Of a DNA stretch of 64,000 nucleotides, positions 32,166 to 40,105 are shown one piece after another; the stretch's first letter is position 1; the number at the start of each line of letters is the position of its first letter. A program made the translations under genes and the position numbers. The notes under the pieces are model-generated. The model was given only the letters and a program-made list of their open reading frames with translations, did not search any database and had not been told where the DNA came from. Source of the DNA: Vescimonas sanitatis. GTDB lineage: Bacteria; Bacillota; Clostridia; Oscillospirales; Oscillospiraceae. Where the stretch lies: assembly GCF_049060325.1 (NCBI RefSeq), contig NZ_JBMGPW010000001.1, positions 124,001-188,000 on the forward strand, in the 5' to 3' direction.

Positions 32166-33248
32166 ATGGATAAGCGCATTCTCGTCATCAACCCCGGCTC
32201 CACCTCTACCAAGCTGGCCCTCTTTCAGGGTGAGCAAAAGCTGTTTGACGCCGCCGTGCGTCACAGCAAAGAGGACCTGAGCCCCTTCTCCTGGGTCATG
32301 GAACAGGCGGATTTCCGCCAGACCGCCATTGAAAAGGAACTGTCCGCCCACAATGTGGACCTGACCACGCTGGACGCCGTCTGTGCCCGGGGCGGTCAGC
32401 TGCCCTACTGTGCCGCCGGTACCTACCTGGTGGATCAGGACATGGTGGACTTCATGTACACGGTCCGCGATGCGGCCCATGCCTCCAATCTGGGCTGCGT
32501 GCTGGCCCTGCGTATCGCCCGTCCGCTGGGTATCCCCGCCTTCATCTGCGACCCCGTCACCGTGGACGAGATGACCGATGAGGCCCGGATATCCGGACAC
32601 CCGGTGCTGCCGCGTATGATGACCGGCCACGCCCTTAACTGCCGCGCCATGGCTCTGCGCTGCGCCGAGACCGCCCTCCACAAGCCCCTGGCCGATTGCC
32701 GACTGATCGTCCTGCACCTGGGCGGCGGCGGGTCCGCCCGCCTGTTTATCGGCGGCAAGATGGTGGACGGCGTCCGCGATGACGAGTGGATGTTCGCCCC
32801 GGAGCGCATGGGCGGCGTCAGCCTTCAGCCCCTGGTGGCCATGTGCTATTCCGGCGCGTACACCAAGCAGGACATCATGGACCTCATCCGCGGCAAGGGC
32901 GGCCTGATGGCCCACCTGGGCACCGCCAATGCCCAGGAGGTGGAGCAGCGCATCGCCGACGGCGACGCGCACGCCAAGCTGGTCTATGACGGTATGCTGT
33001 ACAGCTGCGCCCGGGCCATCGGCGGCCTTGCCGCCGCGGCGGATGGCCGCGTGGACCGCATCATCCTCACCGGCGGGCTGGCCCACTCCCACTATGTGAC
33101 CGGCTACCTGACGCAAAAGCTCTCCTTCATCGCCCCGGTGGAGGTCATGGCCGGCGAGTTTGAGTTGGAGGCTCTGGCCGCCGGCGCAAGCCGTGTCCTC
33201 AATGGGCAGGAGCAGCCACGCCGCTTCGCCGACATCCCGCAGGCATAA
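32166..33248 (+). CDS. buk: Butyrate kinase
   Basis: Buk interconverts butyryl phosphate and butyrate with ADP/ATP, giving ATP in the fermentative direction. It is an acetokinase-fold protein of 360 residues: VINPGSTSTKLALF at the N terminus (phosphate loop), the GHPVLPR and MMTGHALNCR region, HLGGGGSARLF adenosine motif and the C-terminal ILTGGLAHS. The usual partner phosphotransbutyrylase (ptb) is not adjacent. Branched-chain acyl phosphates are possible alternative substrates, suggested by the nearby 2-oxoacid oxidoreductase and branched-chain amino-acid importer. AAGGAG precedes the ATG. Confidence 0.93.
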   Translation: MDKRILVINPGSTSTKLALFQGEQKLFDAAVRHSKEDLSPFSWVMEQADFRQTAIEKELSAHNVDLTTLDAVCARGGQLPYCAAGTYLVDQDMVDFMYTVRDAAHASNLGCVLALRIARPLGIPAFICDPVTVDEMTDEARISGHPVLPRMMTGHALNCRAMALRCAETALHKPLADCRLIVLHLGGGGSARLFIGGKMVDGVRDDEWMFAPERMGGVSLQPLVAMCYSGAYTKQDIMDLIRGKGGLMAHLGTANAQEVEQRIADGDAHAKLVYDGMLYSCARAIGGLAAAADGRVDRIILTGGLAHSHYVTGYLTQKLSFIAPVEVMAGEFELEALAAGASRVLNGQEQPRRFADIPQA

Positions 33249-33284
33249 AAAAACAGCCCCGGCCATCGCCGGGACTGTTTTTTT
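33247..33284. terminator. Bidirectional terminator between buk and the methyltransferase gene
   Basis: A-run, 12-bp stem with one mismatch (33252-33263 with 33268-33279), then seven T residues; the minus-strand methyltransferase stops at 33283. Confidence 0.9.
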
Positions 33285-33882
33285 ATGCTCTTTTTCTTCC
33301 GCAGACCTGGTACATCTCCCCATTGGAGATCACCGTGTCTACGTCCAGATACGGCGCCATCAGCGCCCGGACTTCGTCCTCGTGCAGCAGACCCAGGGAT
33401 ACCGGCTTCGCGCTGCCGCTGTGGTGGGCATCCAGCGCCGCCCGGCTCATGCCGTGGGCGATGGACAGATGCCCGCCGGGCCGGACCAGCTCTGCCAGCG
33501 TCCGGATCAGCCCCGCCGGATCGGGAAAGTGCGGGAAGGCGTTATAGACCATCACCACGTCATAGGGCCCGCTGTCCCGCACGGCGGCGCTATCCTCCAC
33601 ATCGCCGCATACCACCGTGATCTGCGTCCCGGCGGCCTTTTCCGCCGCCCGCGCCGCCATCTCCGGCGACAGGTCGACAGCCGTTACCCGCGCCGCGCCG
33701 CGCTTTACATAGTCGCCGAACAGCACGCCGGTACCGCAGGCCACGTCCAGCACCGTGCAGCCCTCGCATACCCCGGCGTTATCCAGTATCCGGGCGATGA
33801 CCGCCTCATTCCGCACCATGCCCGCGTCCCAGTCCGGTGCCAGCCGGTCAAAGAACGCCTGTACATCCCGTTTGTCGATCAT
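33283..33882 (-). CDS. Class I SAM-dependent methyltransferase in the first ABC importer operon
   Basis: ATG 33882 follows GAGGGCGG; an upstream in-frame start would overlap the preceding gene. The 199 residues show the Rossmann methyltransferase motifs: VLDVACGTGVLF (SAM loop), VTAVDLSPEMA, CGDVEDS, then VMVYNAFPHFPDPAGLI and RPGGHLSIAHGMSR. The HGMSRAALDAHHSG segment recurs in methyltransferases next to iron/B12-type ABC transporters in Clostridia (recollection). It starts 10 nt after the binding-protein gene and is in the same operon. The methyl acceptor is unknown. Confidence 0.88.
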   Translation of the reverse strand: MIDKRDVQAFFDRLAPDWDAGMVRNEAVIARILDNAGVCEGCTVLDVACGTGVLFGDYVKRGAARVTAVDLSPEMAARAAEKAAGTQITVVCGDVEDSAAVRDSGPYDVVMVYNAFPHFPDPAGLIRTLAELVRPGGHLSIAHGMSRAALDAHHSGSAKPVSLGLLHEDEVRALMAPYLDVDTVISNGEMYQVCGRKRA

Positions 33883-33892
33883 GCCGCCGCCC

Positions 33893-35062
33893 TCAGCTGA
33901 AGAAGGTGGCCGTGTCGATCTGCTGATAGCCGCCGAAGCTGTTGGGCATCCGATAGATCTCCTCCGCAATGCCCTTGCCCAGGAAAGCGCCGGTGATCTC
34001 GTTGAGCTTCTCGGTCATGTCAATGTCCGTGAACTGCTCCGGATAGACGCACTTGGCGGAGAACCAGGCATTGGCCAGCGCGATCTCATAGTTGGTGTAG
34101 TAGGCGTTGTACGCCATTTGCAGATACACCTTGCCCTCCTGCCACGCCTTGCAGCTGTCAAACAGGCCGTTGTCCTCCGCGTACAGGGGCTTGATGTTTT
34201 TCACCGCCGCCGCGTCGATGAGCATGATGTCCATGTCCGGTCCCAGTGCCGTGAACTTCTCGGCCTCGATGGGCTGTACGCCCTTGGCGCTCAGTCCGCT
34301 GACGGTGTTCTTGATGTTCGCCACGGTAAACGTGCTGTAGCTCTCTATGGTCATCAGGTGGTTGGTGGTGCCCCAGTTGCCCAGCCCGCAGATGTACACC
34401 GCCGGCTTGCTGTCCTCGGCGATATCCGCCGTCCGGGCCTGAATGTCCGCGGTCTCCGTGCTGACAAAGGCCAGCAGCTCCGAAGCGCGGGTCTCCTTGC
34501 CGAACACCTGACCCAGCAGGGTAATGGAGCCGCTGAAATCCTCGCTGAACACGCCGTCCACGCCGGTCCGCAGGGTGATGACCGGCACACCCACCTGCTG
34601 CTGCAGGGCTTCGGCCTTATCTGTGTCCTCATACTCGGAGACAATGATATCCGGCGTACAGGACAGGATCTTCTCCGCCTCCGCCGCCTGAGCGTTGGGG
34701 CCGCCCACGCCGCAGGAGGGCAGGGCGGCGAAGGTATCGCCGTACACCATCACATAGGGACGCGCCACACCGTCGAACATCTTGGGACGCTCCTCCAGCG
34801 TGGTGTTGTCGATGTCCTCCACACCGCACAGCAGGCTCACGTCACCCACATAGCTGTATAGCCGCAGCGCGCCTGCGCCGATGCACACCACCCGCTGGTA
34901 GCTGCCCGGCACGATCTCCACCTGGCGGCCGATCATATCCGTTATCGTCACGGTTTTCGGTGCGTCATCTGTGCCATCCTCCGCGGGCTTCTCGCCGCAG
35001 CCGAACAGCGTTAGGGTCATCATCAGCGCCAGCACCAGGGCCAAAACTCTCTTAGTAATCAT
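33893..35062 (-). CDS. ABC importer substrate-binding lipoprotein (FecB/BtuF cluster)
   Basis: The 389-residue protein has a lipoprotein signal ending LFGC (Cys22) and the class III binding-protein fold used for iron-siderophores, haem, cobalamin or oxyanions: VTITDMIGRQVEIVPGSYQRVVCIGAGALRLYSYVG, then PDIIVSEYEDTDKAE and a long linker helix. AAGGAG-like sequence lies upstream and the gene overlaps the end of the ATPase gene. It is the binding protein of the importer encoded upstream. Ligand cannot be read from sequence. Confidence 0.9.
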   Translation of the reverse strand: MITKRVLALVLALMMTLTLFGCGEKPAEDGTDDAPKTVTITDMIGRQVEIVPGSYQRVVCIGAGALRLYSYVGDVSLLCGVEDIDNTTLEERPKMFDGVARPYVMVYGDTFAALPSCGVGGPNAQAAEAEKILSCTPDIIVSEYEDTDKAEALQQQVGVPVITLRTGVDGVFSEDFSGSITLLGQVFGKETRASELLAFVSTETADIQARTADIAEDSKPAVYICGLGNWGTTNHLMTIESYSTFTVANIKNTVSGLSAKGVQPIEAEKFTALGPDMDIMLIDAAAVKNIKPLYAEDNGLFDSCKAWQEGKVYLQMAYNAYYTNYEIALANAWFSAKCVYPEQFTDIDMTEKLNEITGAFLGKGIAEEIYRMPNSFGGYQQIDTATFFS

Positions 35063-35822
35063 CTTCGTTTACTCCTATCAGTATTTTCTGTCCGTCGATC
35101 TCCGCCGCGCGCACCCGCGCACCGAATATATCCCACACCGTCTCCGGGGTCAGTATGTCCCCGTTTCCGGCGTATCGTACCTGTCCGTCCCGCATGAGGA
35201 ACAGCCTGTCACCATAGGCCATGGCCTGGTTCAGGTCGTGCAGGGTGCACAGCACCGTCATGCCCCGTGTCCGGGCCAGCCGCCGTGCCTGCCGCAGGAT
35301 CCGCTGCTCGTTGGCCACGTCCAGGTTGCCTGTGGGCTCGTCGAATACCAGCAGCTTCGGCTCCTGGGCCAGCGCCCGGGCAATGGCCACCTTCTGCCTC
35401 TCGCCGCCGGACAGCGTCTGCACATTCCGTTCCGCCAGCGCCGTCAGGTCCATGTCCGCCAGCGCGGCCTCCGCCGCCGTACGGTCCGCCGCACCGGGCT
35501 GTATGCCGAAGCGGCTCACCCGCCCGGCCAGCACCGCGTCGTATACACGCAGCGCGCCGAATTGCAGCTCCTGGGGCACGTAGGCCGCCACCTGGGCCCG
35601 CTGCTGCCGTTTCATGGCGCCCAGCGCCTGTCCGTCAAAGAGGATCTGCCCCTGCTCCGGTGTACACAGCCCCAGCGTTGTTTTCAGCAATGTGGTTTTG
35701 CCGCAGCCGTTGCGGCCCAGCAGCACACCTACCTGTCCTGTTTCCAGTGACAGACTGGCGTCCCGCAGTACCGGTGCGCCCCGCCGTTCATAGCGGAAGG
35801 TCACGTGTTCCACCTTCAGCAT
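35052..35822 (-). CDS. ABC importer ATP-binding subunit (FepC/BtuD type), cassette 1
   Basis: ATG 35822 overlaps the permease stop by 7 nt. The 256 residues contain Walker A LLGRNGCGKTTLLK, the Q-loop AAYVPQELQF, the signature TLSGGERQKVAIARAL, Walker B LLVFDEPTGNLD and the switch histidine in LCTLHDLNQAM. The family is that of type II importers for siderophores, haem or cobalamin. It lies between its permease and binding-protein genes and overlaps both. Confidence 0.95.
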   Translation of the reverse strand: MLKVEHVTFRYERRGAPVLRDASLSLETGQVGVLLGRNGCGKTTLLKTTLGLCTPEQGQILFDGQALGAMKRQQRAQVAAYVPQELQFGALRVYDAVLAGRVSRFGIQPGAADRTAAEAALADMDLTALAERNVQTLSGGERQKVAIARALAQEPKLLVFDEPTGNLDVANEQRILRQARRLARTRGMTVLCTLHDLNQAMAYGDRLFLMRDGQVRYAGNGDILTPETVWDIFGARVRAAEIDGQKILIGVNEDDY

Positions 35823-36871
35823 ACACCGCCCTCCTTTTTTCCAAAGATCAGCGTCAGGAAAAACGGCGCGCCCAACAGGGAGGTGATGGCCCCCACCGGC
35901 AGGGCGGAGCCGCTGCCGATACTGCGGCTCACCGCGTCCGCCGCCAGCAGCAGCGCGCCGCCGCACAGGGTCGCCGCCGGCAGCGCCCACCGGTGGTCGT
36001 GGCCCACCAGTCGCTTGACCGCGTGGGGACAGATGATACCCACAAAGCCGATCATCCCCAGGAACGACACGCACACCGCCGTGATGAGCGATGCCAGCAG
36101 CAGGGATACCCACCGCAGCAGCGCCACGTTCACGCCCATGCTGCCCGCGGCATCCCCGCCGCTGAGCAGCGCATTGTACCGCCAGGCCAGCGCCGCAAAG
36201 ACCGCGATCCCCGCCGCCGTCACCGCCAGCATGATCCAGTCAGCCCGGTATGTAGCGCGGCCCAGGTCGCCGAAGCTCCAGATCACCGCGGCGGACAGCC
36301 CCACATCCGTGGCGTAGAACTGCAAGATCGTGGTGGCCGCCGTCCACACAGAGCCAAGTGCGATACCCGCCAGCACCACCACGTTGGGGGAGAAGTCCCG
36401 CAGCCGGCACAGCGCCAGCACCACCAGCACAGAGCCCGCCGCAAACACAAAGGCCAGCGCCGACGTGGCAAAGGGATCTGCTCCCGCCGTATAGCTGGTC
36501 AGGTTGTTGCCGGTGGACAGAAACCCGCCCGACAGTGCGATGATGGACAGGTTCGCGCCGAACACCGCCGCGTTGGACACGCCCAGCGTGGCGGGGGAGG
36601 CCATGGGATTGCCCAGCACCGTCTGCATGATAAGTCCGGATACGGATAATCCCGCCCCGGCAATAACGGCGGCCAGCAGCCGCGGCAGACGAATGTGCTG
36701 CATGATCCGCACCGCCGCGCTGTCCCCGCTGCCGAACAGCGCCGAAACGCACTGCCGCACCGACATCCCGGAGGACCCCACCAGCAGCTCCAGCAGGACC
36801 AGCAGCACCACCGCCGCAGCCAGCGCCGCGACCACCGCTATTTTTCTTTTCCGTGCCCCGTCAGCGCCCAT
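35816..36871 (-). CDS. FecCD-family ABC importer permease, cassette 1
   Basis: A 351-residue membrane protein with about ten helices and the FecCD motifs LPRLLAAVIAGAGLSVSGLIMQTVLGNPMASPATLGV, GIALGSVWTA, and FVGIICPHAVKRLVGHDHRW, the coupling-helix region that contacts the ATPase. It is the first gene of the minus-strand operon (permease, ATPase, binding protein, methyltransferase), with a promoter just upstream. A single permease gene implies a homodimer. Confidence 0.95.
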   Translation of the reverse strand: MGADGARKRKIAVVAALAAAVVLLVLLELLVGSSGMSVRQCVSALFGSGDSAAVRIMQHIRLPRLLAAVIAGAGLSVSGLIMQTVLGNPMASPATLGVSNAAVFGANLSIIALSGGFLSTGNNLTSYTAGADPFATSALAFVFAAGSVLVVLALCRLRDFSPNVVVLAGIALGSVWTAATTILQFYATDVGLSAAVIWSFGDLGRATYRADWIMLAVTAAGIAVFAALAWRYNALLSGGDAAGSMGVNVALLRWVSLLLASLITAVCVSFLGMIGFVGIICPHAVKRLVGHDHRWALPAATLCGGALLLAADAVSRSIGSGSALPVGAITSLLGAPFFLTLIFGKKEGGVC

Positions 36872-36900
36872 GTCCTGCCTCCCGCGATTATATATAGTGT

Positions 36901-36929
36901 ATCATACCTCAATTTTCTCCACGGCGCAA
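36901..36929 (-). promoter_or_regulatory. Promoter of importer cassette 1
   Basis: On the minus strand TTGCGC (36929-36924), 17-bp spacer, TATGAT (36906-36901), 30 bp before the permease start. Confidence 0.6.
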
Positions 36930-37006
36930 CCCGGGTAGGGGGTTCCGATCATGCCGATATCTCATATTTCTCACCGAATTCGTCCACCCAAACCGTGCGG
37001 TCCCTC

Positions 37007-37035
37007 TTGACAAACCACCTGCCCTGCGCCATAGT
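37007..37035 (+). promoter_or_regulatory. Promoter of the second LysR gene
   Basis: TTGACA (37007-37012), 17-bp spacer, CATAGT (37030-37035); -10 is imperfect. Confidence 0.55.
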
Positions 37036-37037
37036 AT

Positions 37038-37060
37038 ACCTATCAGTTTTCTTTATAGGT
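37038..37060. promoter_or_regulatory. LysR-type operator candidate (T-N11-A)
   Basis: ACCTAT, 11-bp spacer, ATAGGT: a perfect 6-bp inverted repeat that contains the LysR-box pattern T-N11-A (37043/37055), between the promoter and the start codon of the LysR gene. Fits autorepression and possibly control of the divergent importer. Confidence 0.55.
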
Positions 37061-37069
37061 GGTGCCGCC

Positions 37070-37945
37070 ATGGATATCCAGAAATTACAGGCCCTGGCCG
37101 TCATTCAGGAGGCCGGCAGCTTCTCCCGCGCCGCAGAGACGCTGGGCTACTCCCAGGCGGGATTGACCTACATGATGAACAGCCTGGAAAACGAGATCGG
37201 CCTGCGCCTGCTGGACCGCAGCTACAGCGGCGTCCGCCTCAGCGAGACAGGCAAGACCCTCATACCCAAGATCCACCGGTTGCTGCAGGTCTACGATGCC
37301 CTGAACGGCGAGATCAACGCCTGCAAGCGTGCCCAGCAGGCCACGCTGCGCCTGGCGGCGCTGGACACCGTCTCCACCCGCTGGGTGCCCCGGGCCGTGG
37401 CGGCGCTGAAGTCCGAGTATCCTCAGATCACCGTCAGCGTTATCTCCGGCAGTCCCATGCAGGTAGACAACTGGCTCCGCGACGGCAGTGTGGAGCTGGG
37501 CGTTACCGACAAGCGCTTCACCGGCACGGATATGGACTGGATCAGGCTCTGTGACGATCCCTTCCTGGCCGTTCTGCCGCCGGACAGCGATGTACCGGAC
37601 CCCGTGCCCGTGACCTGGTTTGCCGGCCGTGCCGTTATCATCCCCGACTACGGCACCAACACCGACACCACCCGCGTGTTCACCCGTGCCGGCGTGGAGC
37701 CCGTCTACACCGATGACCGTATGAACAACCGTTCTGTCCTGGCCGCCGTGGCCGCCGGATTGGGCAGCACCGTTTTTTCCCGGCTGGAACTGGACTATTA
37801 CGCCCGCCAGGATCTGACCGTCCGCGCCATGGACCCGCCCTGCTGCCGCGAACTGGGCGTGGCCCTGCGCCCCGGCGTCAAGGGCGACGCGGTGGTCCGT
37901 TCCTTCCTCCGTGCCCTTCGTGCCGCCGCCGACGCGGACCAATAA
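37070..37945 (+). CDS. LysR-family regulator divergent from importer cassette 1
   Basis: The 291 residues have the LysR winged helix-turn-helix (LAVIQEAGSFSRAAETLGYSQAGLTYMMNSLENEIG) and an effector domain (about 90-285) with TLRLAALDTVSTRWVPRAV. ATG 37070 is preceded by the weak site AGGTGG. Divergent orientation from the ABC importer suggests it regulates that operon. It ends at a strong bidirectional terminator. Confidence 0.93.
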   Translation: MDIQKLQALAVIQEAGSFSRAAETLGYSQAGLTYMMNSLENEIGLRLLDRSYSGVRLSETGKTLIPKIHRLLQVYDALNGEINACKRAQQATLRLAALDTVSTRWVPRAVAALKSEYPQITVSVISGSPMQVDNWLRDGSVELGVTDKRFTGTDMDWIRLCDDPFLAVLPPDSDVPDPVPVTWFAGRAVIIPDYGTNTDTTRVFTRAGVEPVYTDDRMNNRSVLAAVAAGLGSTVFSRLELDYYARQDLTVRAMDPPCCRELGVALRPGVKGDAVVRSFLRALRAAADADQ

Positions 37946-37947
37946 GC

Positions 37948-37980
37948 AAAAAAAGAAACGCCCATAGGCGTTTCTTTTTT
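37948..37980. terminator. Bidirectional terminator between the LysR and B3/4 genes
   Basis: A-run, GAAACGCC/GGCGTTTC stem with a 4-nt loop, T-run; serves convergent genes. Confidence 0.93.
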
Positions 37981-37982
37981 GC

Positions 37983-38696
37983 TTATTTGAAGAATTCGAA
38001 CCGCGGCTGCTCCTTCGTTACGGTGCCGGTCTCGATCTCCAGCCCCTCGCCGAAGTATTTTTTCAGCAGCGCCACCAGCTCGTCCGCCGCGGCCTGCACC
38101 TCCGCCGCGTTCACATCGGAGAAACCGTCGATGGGGAACAGGATGGCCTTGGTGTTCTCGGTGATCTTGCCGCGCTCGGACTGCCGCCAGGTCCACCGCC
38201 GGGTCCGTATCTCGTGGCCGCAGGCATATACCGCCTCGCCTACGTCCGGAGCCTCCTCCTCGGTGGAGCCGAAGGGAATGAATGTGTCGCCCTCCTCCGC
38301 CAGCCGGACGTCCAGCCCGCCTGCGATGGTGTCCAGATCGTGGGCGCCCATGGGCAGCCTATGCTTGATGGACACCGCGTTGCCCAGGTCCACCGCCGCG
38401 TTGATGTGGGGGAAGCCCTTGCCCTTGGCGATACGGGTCAGCAGCGCCTCGATGGAGCACATAAACTTATTGGGGTTGATGCCCAGGGCGGTGAACGCCG
38501 CCCGATAGGGCAGGATATCCTCCGTCTCCTTGGGCTTTTTGCCGGTGAAATAGGCCTCGCACTCCGCCACATTCCCGGCCAGCATTTTCTCCAGCTCCGG
38601 AATGTCATGGGTGTTGTCCAGCCCGCGCGCCGCCACCGCGCCGAAGCAGGCGTTGGGCAGCTTATCGAAGAATTCCTTTGATACCTGGTAATACAC
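37983..38696 (-). CDS. B3/4-domain protein (PheRS beta-like tRNA-editing fold)
   Basis: The start is GTG 38696, 7 nt after AAGGAGG; the frame is open further up but that region is leader RNA. The 237 residues carry the B3/B4 domain of phenylalanyl-tRNA synthetase beta subunit as a free-standing protein: RAAFTALGINPNKFMCSIEALL, FPHINAAVDLGNAVSIKHRLPMGAHDLD and the C-terminal TENTKAILFPIDGFSD. Stand-alone B3/4 proteins are thought to act on mischarged tRNA or amino acids, but most are uncharacterised. It has its own promoter and follows the kor operon on the same strand. Confidence 0.88.
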   Translation of the reverse strand: MYYQVSKEFFDKLPNACFGAVAARGLDNTHDIPELEKMLAGNVAECEAYFTGKKPKETEDILPYRAAFTALGINPNKFMCSIEALLTRIAKGKGFPHINAAVDLGNAVSIKHRLPMGAHDLDTIAGGLDVRLAEEGDTFIPFGSTEEEAPDVGEAVYACGHEIRTRRWTWRQSERGKITENTKAILFPIDGFSDVNAAEVQAAADELVALLKKYFGEGLEIETGTVTKEQPRFEFFK

Positions 38697-38727
38697 AGCG
38701 TTTCCTCCTTGTCTGAAGTATGTGTCC

Positions 38728-38752
38728 GCGGCCTCCCCGGCAGGGAGGCCGC
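38728..38752. other. Strong hairpin in the B3/4 gene leader
   Basis: GCGGCCTCCC (38728-38737) and GGGAGGCCGC (38743-38752), perfect 10-bp stem and 5-nt loop. On the plus strand CTGTTTTT follows, so it could stop plus-strand readthrough. On the minus strand it lies in the transcribed 5' leader with no T-run, so there it is a leader structure. Confidence 0.6.
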
Positions 38753-38771
38753 CTGTTTTTGCCGATGGCAT

Positions 38772-38800
38772 ATTCTAACGCTTTAAAGGGTAAAAATCAA
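38772..38800 (-). promoter_or_regulatory. Promoter of the B3/4 gene
   Basis: On the minus strand TTGATT (38800-38795), 17-bp spacer, TAGAAT (38777-38772), directly after the korC stop codon. Confidence 0.6.
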
Positions 38801-38807
38801 GCCCTTT

Positions 38808-39353
38808 TTATAGCTGCTCCCGGCCCAGCTTCAGTCCAAGATCAAAGGCCTGCCGGTTCAGCGGCAGCAGCGCCGGCTTTTTGCTCAGCTTGTGTTCTAT
38901 GGTGCGCCACACCACGTCCTCCGGCACCACCTGGGTATAGCCCACGTACACGCCCAGCATGATGATGTTCAGCACCTTGGCACTGCCCATCTCCAGCGCC
39001 AGCTCCGTCACCGGAGCCTTTACCACCTTGATATCCGTGCGCGTGATCTCGCTCTTGACGATGGAGCTGTTGATGAACAGCGTGCCGCCGGGCACAAGCT
39101 TATAGAGGAACTTGCTGAGGCTGGGATCGTTCATGACGATGAGGTCATCCATATGATCGCCCAGGGGCGCGCCGATGTCATCGTCGGAGATCACCACATA
39201 GCAGTTGGCGGTGCCGCCCCGCTGCTCCGCGCCGTAGGAGGGGAAGAACGTCACATTTTTGTCGGTGCTCTCGCAGGTGGCCTCCGCCAGGAACTTGCCC
39301 AGCGTCATCACGCCCTGTCCGCCGAACCCGGCGACCATCAGATTTCGTTCCAT
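38808..39353 (-). CDS. korC: 2-oxoacid:ferredoxin oxidoreductase, gamma subunit
   Basis: The 181-residue subunit has the gamma-domain pattern: LMVAGFGGQGVMTLGKFLAEA (Rossmann-like loop), TFFPSYGAEQRGGTANCYVVIS and the C-terminal helix with KPALLPLNRQAFDLGLKLG. It belongs to the four-subunit enzyme that oxidises a 2-oxoacid to the acyl-CoA and CO2 and reduces ferredoxin. ATG 39353 is chosen, 7 nt after AAGGAGG; a GTG just upstream overlaps the korB stop. Last gene of the kor operon. Confidence 0.92.
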   Translation of the reverse strand: MERNLMVAGFGGQGVMTLGKFLAEATCESTDKNVTFFPSYGAEQRGGTANCYVVISDDDIGAPLGDHMDDLIVMNDPSLSKFLYKLVPGGTLFINSSIVKSEITRTDIKVVKAPVTELALEMGSAKVLNIIMLGVYVGYTQVVPEDVVWRTIEHKLSKKPALLPLNRQAFDLGLKLGREQL

Positions 39354-40105
39354 CACGCGCCCTCCTTATCCTTGTCCCGGATGACCCCCAGGGGGAACTC
39401 CTTGAACATTTTTTCCTCCAGAAAGCCCAGCGCCTCCAGCGGCTCCAGTCCCCAGTTGGTGGGACAGCTGGTGACGATCTCCACCATAGAGAAGCCCTTG
39501 CCCGCCAGCTGGTTCTGGAACGCCTTTCGGATGGCCGCCTTTGTCCTGACCACATTGGCGGGGTTGTTGCAGCTGGTGCGCTCCAGATAATAAGGCGCGG
39601 TCAGCTGGTTCAGGATCTCACACATGTGCATGGGGTAGCCGTGCTCCCTGGGATCACGCCCCTTAGGCGCGGTGGTGGCCTTCATGCCCACCAGCGTTGT
39701 CGGAGCCATCTGGCCGCCGGTCATGCCGTAGATGCCGTTGTTAACGAAGATTACGGTGAAATTCTCGCCCCGGTTGGCGGCGGACATGGTCTCGGCCAAG
39801 CCGATGGAGGCCAGATCGCCGTCGCCCTGATAGGTGAACACCAGCTTATCGGGGTTGGCGCGCTTGACACCGGTGGCTACCGCGCAGGCACGGCCGTGGG
39901 GACTGGTGGTGCAGTCATAGGTGACATACTCCATTGCAAGGCCGCAGCAGCCCACACCGTGGACGGTGATGGCCTTTTCCAGCACGCCCAGCTCCTCCAG
40001 TACCTCGCCGATCAGCTTAAAGACCGTACCGTGCATGCAGCCGGGGCAGAAGCCCACCACCATATCGTCACGGATGCCCTTTGTTCTCGCGTATACCTTT
40101 TCCAT
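39353..40105 (-). CDS. korB: 2-oxoacid:ferredoxin oxidoreductase, beta (TPP-binding) subunit
   Basis: The 250-residue subunit binds thiamine diphosphate and magnesium: GFCPGCMHGTVFKLI with the cluster-side cysteines, VGCCGLAMEYV, TYQGDGDLASIGLAETMSAANRGENFTVIFVNNGIYGMTGGQ (TPP motif GDGD ... NN). This is the catalytic subunit. It overlaps korA by the ATGA junction and korC at its end. The beta-subunit sequence is of the 2-oxoglutarate/branched-chain 2-oxoacid type rather than pyruvate:ferredoxin oxidoreductase, which is a single long chain in Clostridia. Confidence 0.93.
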   Translation of the reverse strand: MEKVYARTKGIRDDMVVGFCPGCMHGTVFKLIGEVLEELGVLEKAITVHGVGCCGLAMEYVTYDCTTSPHGRACAVATGVKRANPDKLVFTYQGDGDLASIGLAETMSAANRGENFTVIFVNNGIYGMTGGQMAPTTLVGMKATTAPKGRDPREHGYPMHMCEILNQLTAPYYLERTSCNNPANVVRTKAAIRKAFQNQLAGKGFSMVEIVTSCPTNWGLEPLEALGFLEEKMFKEFPLGVIRDKDKEGA

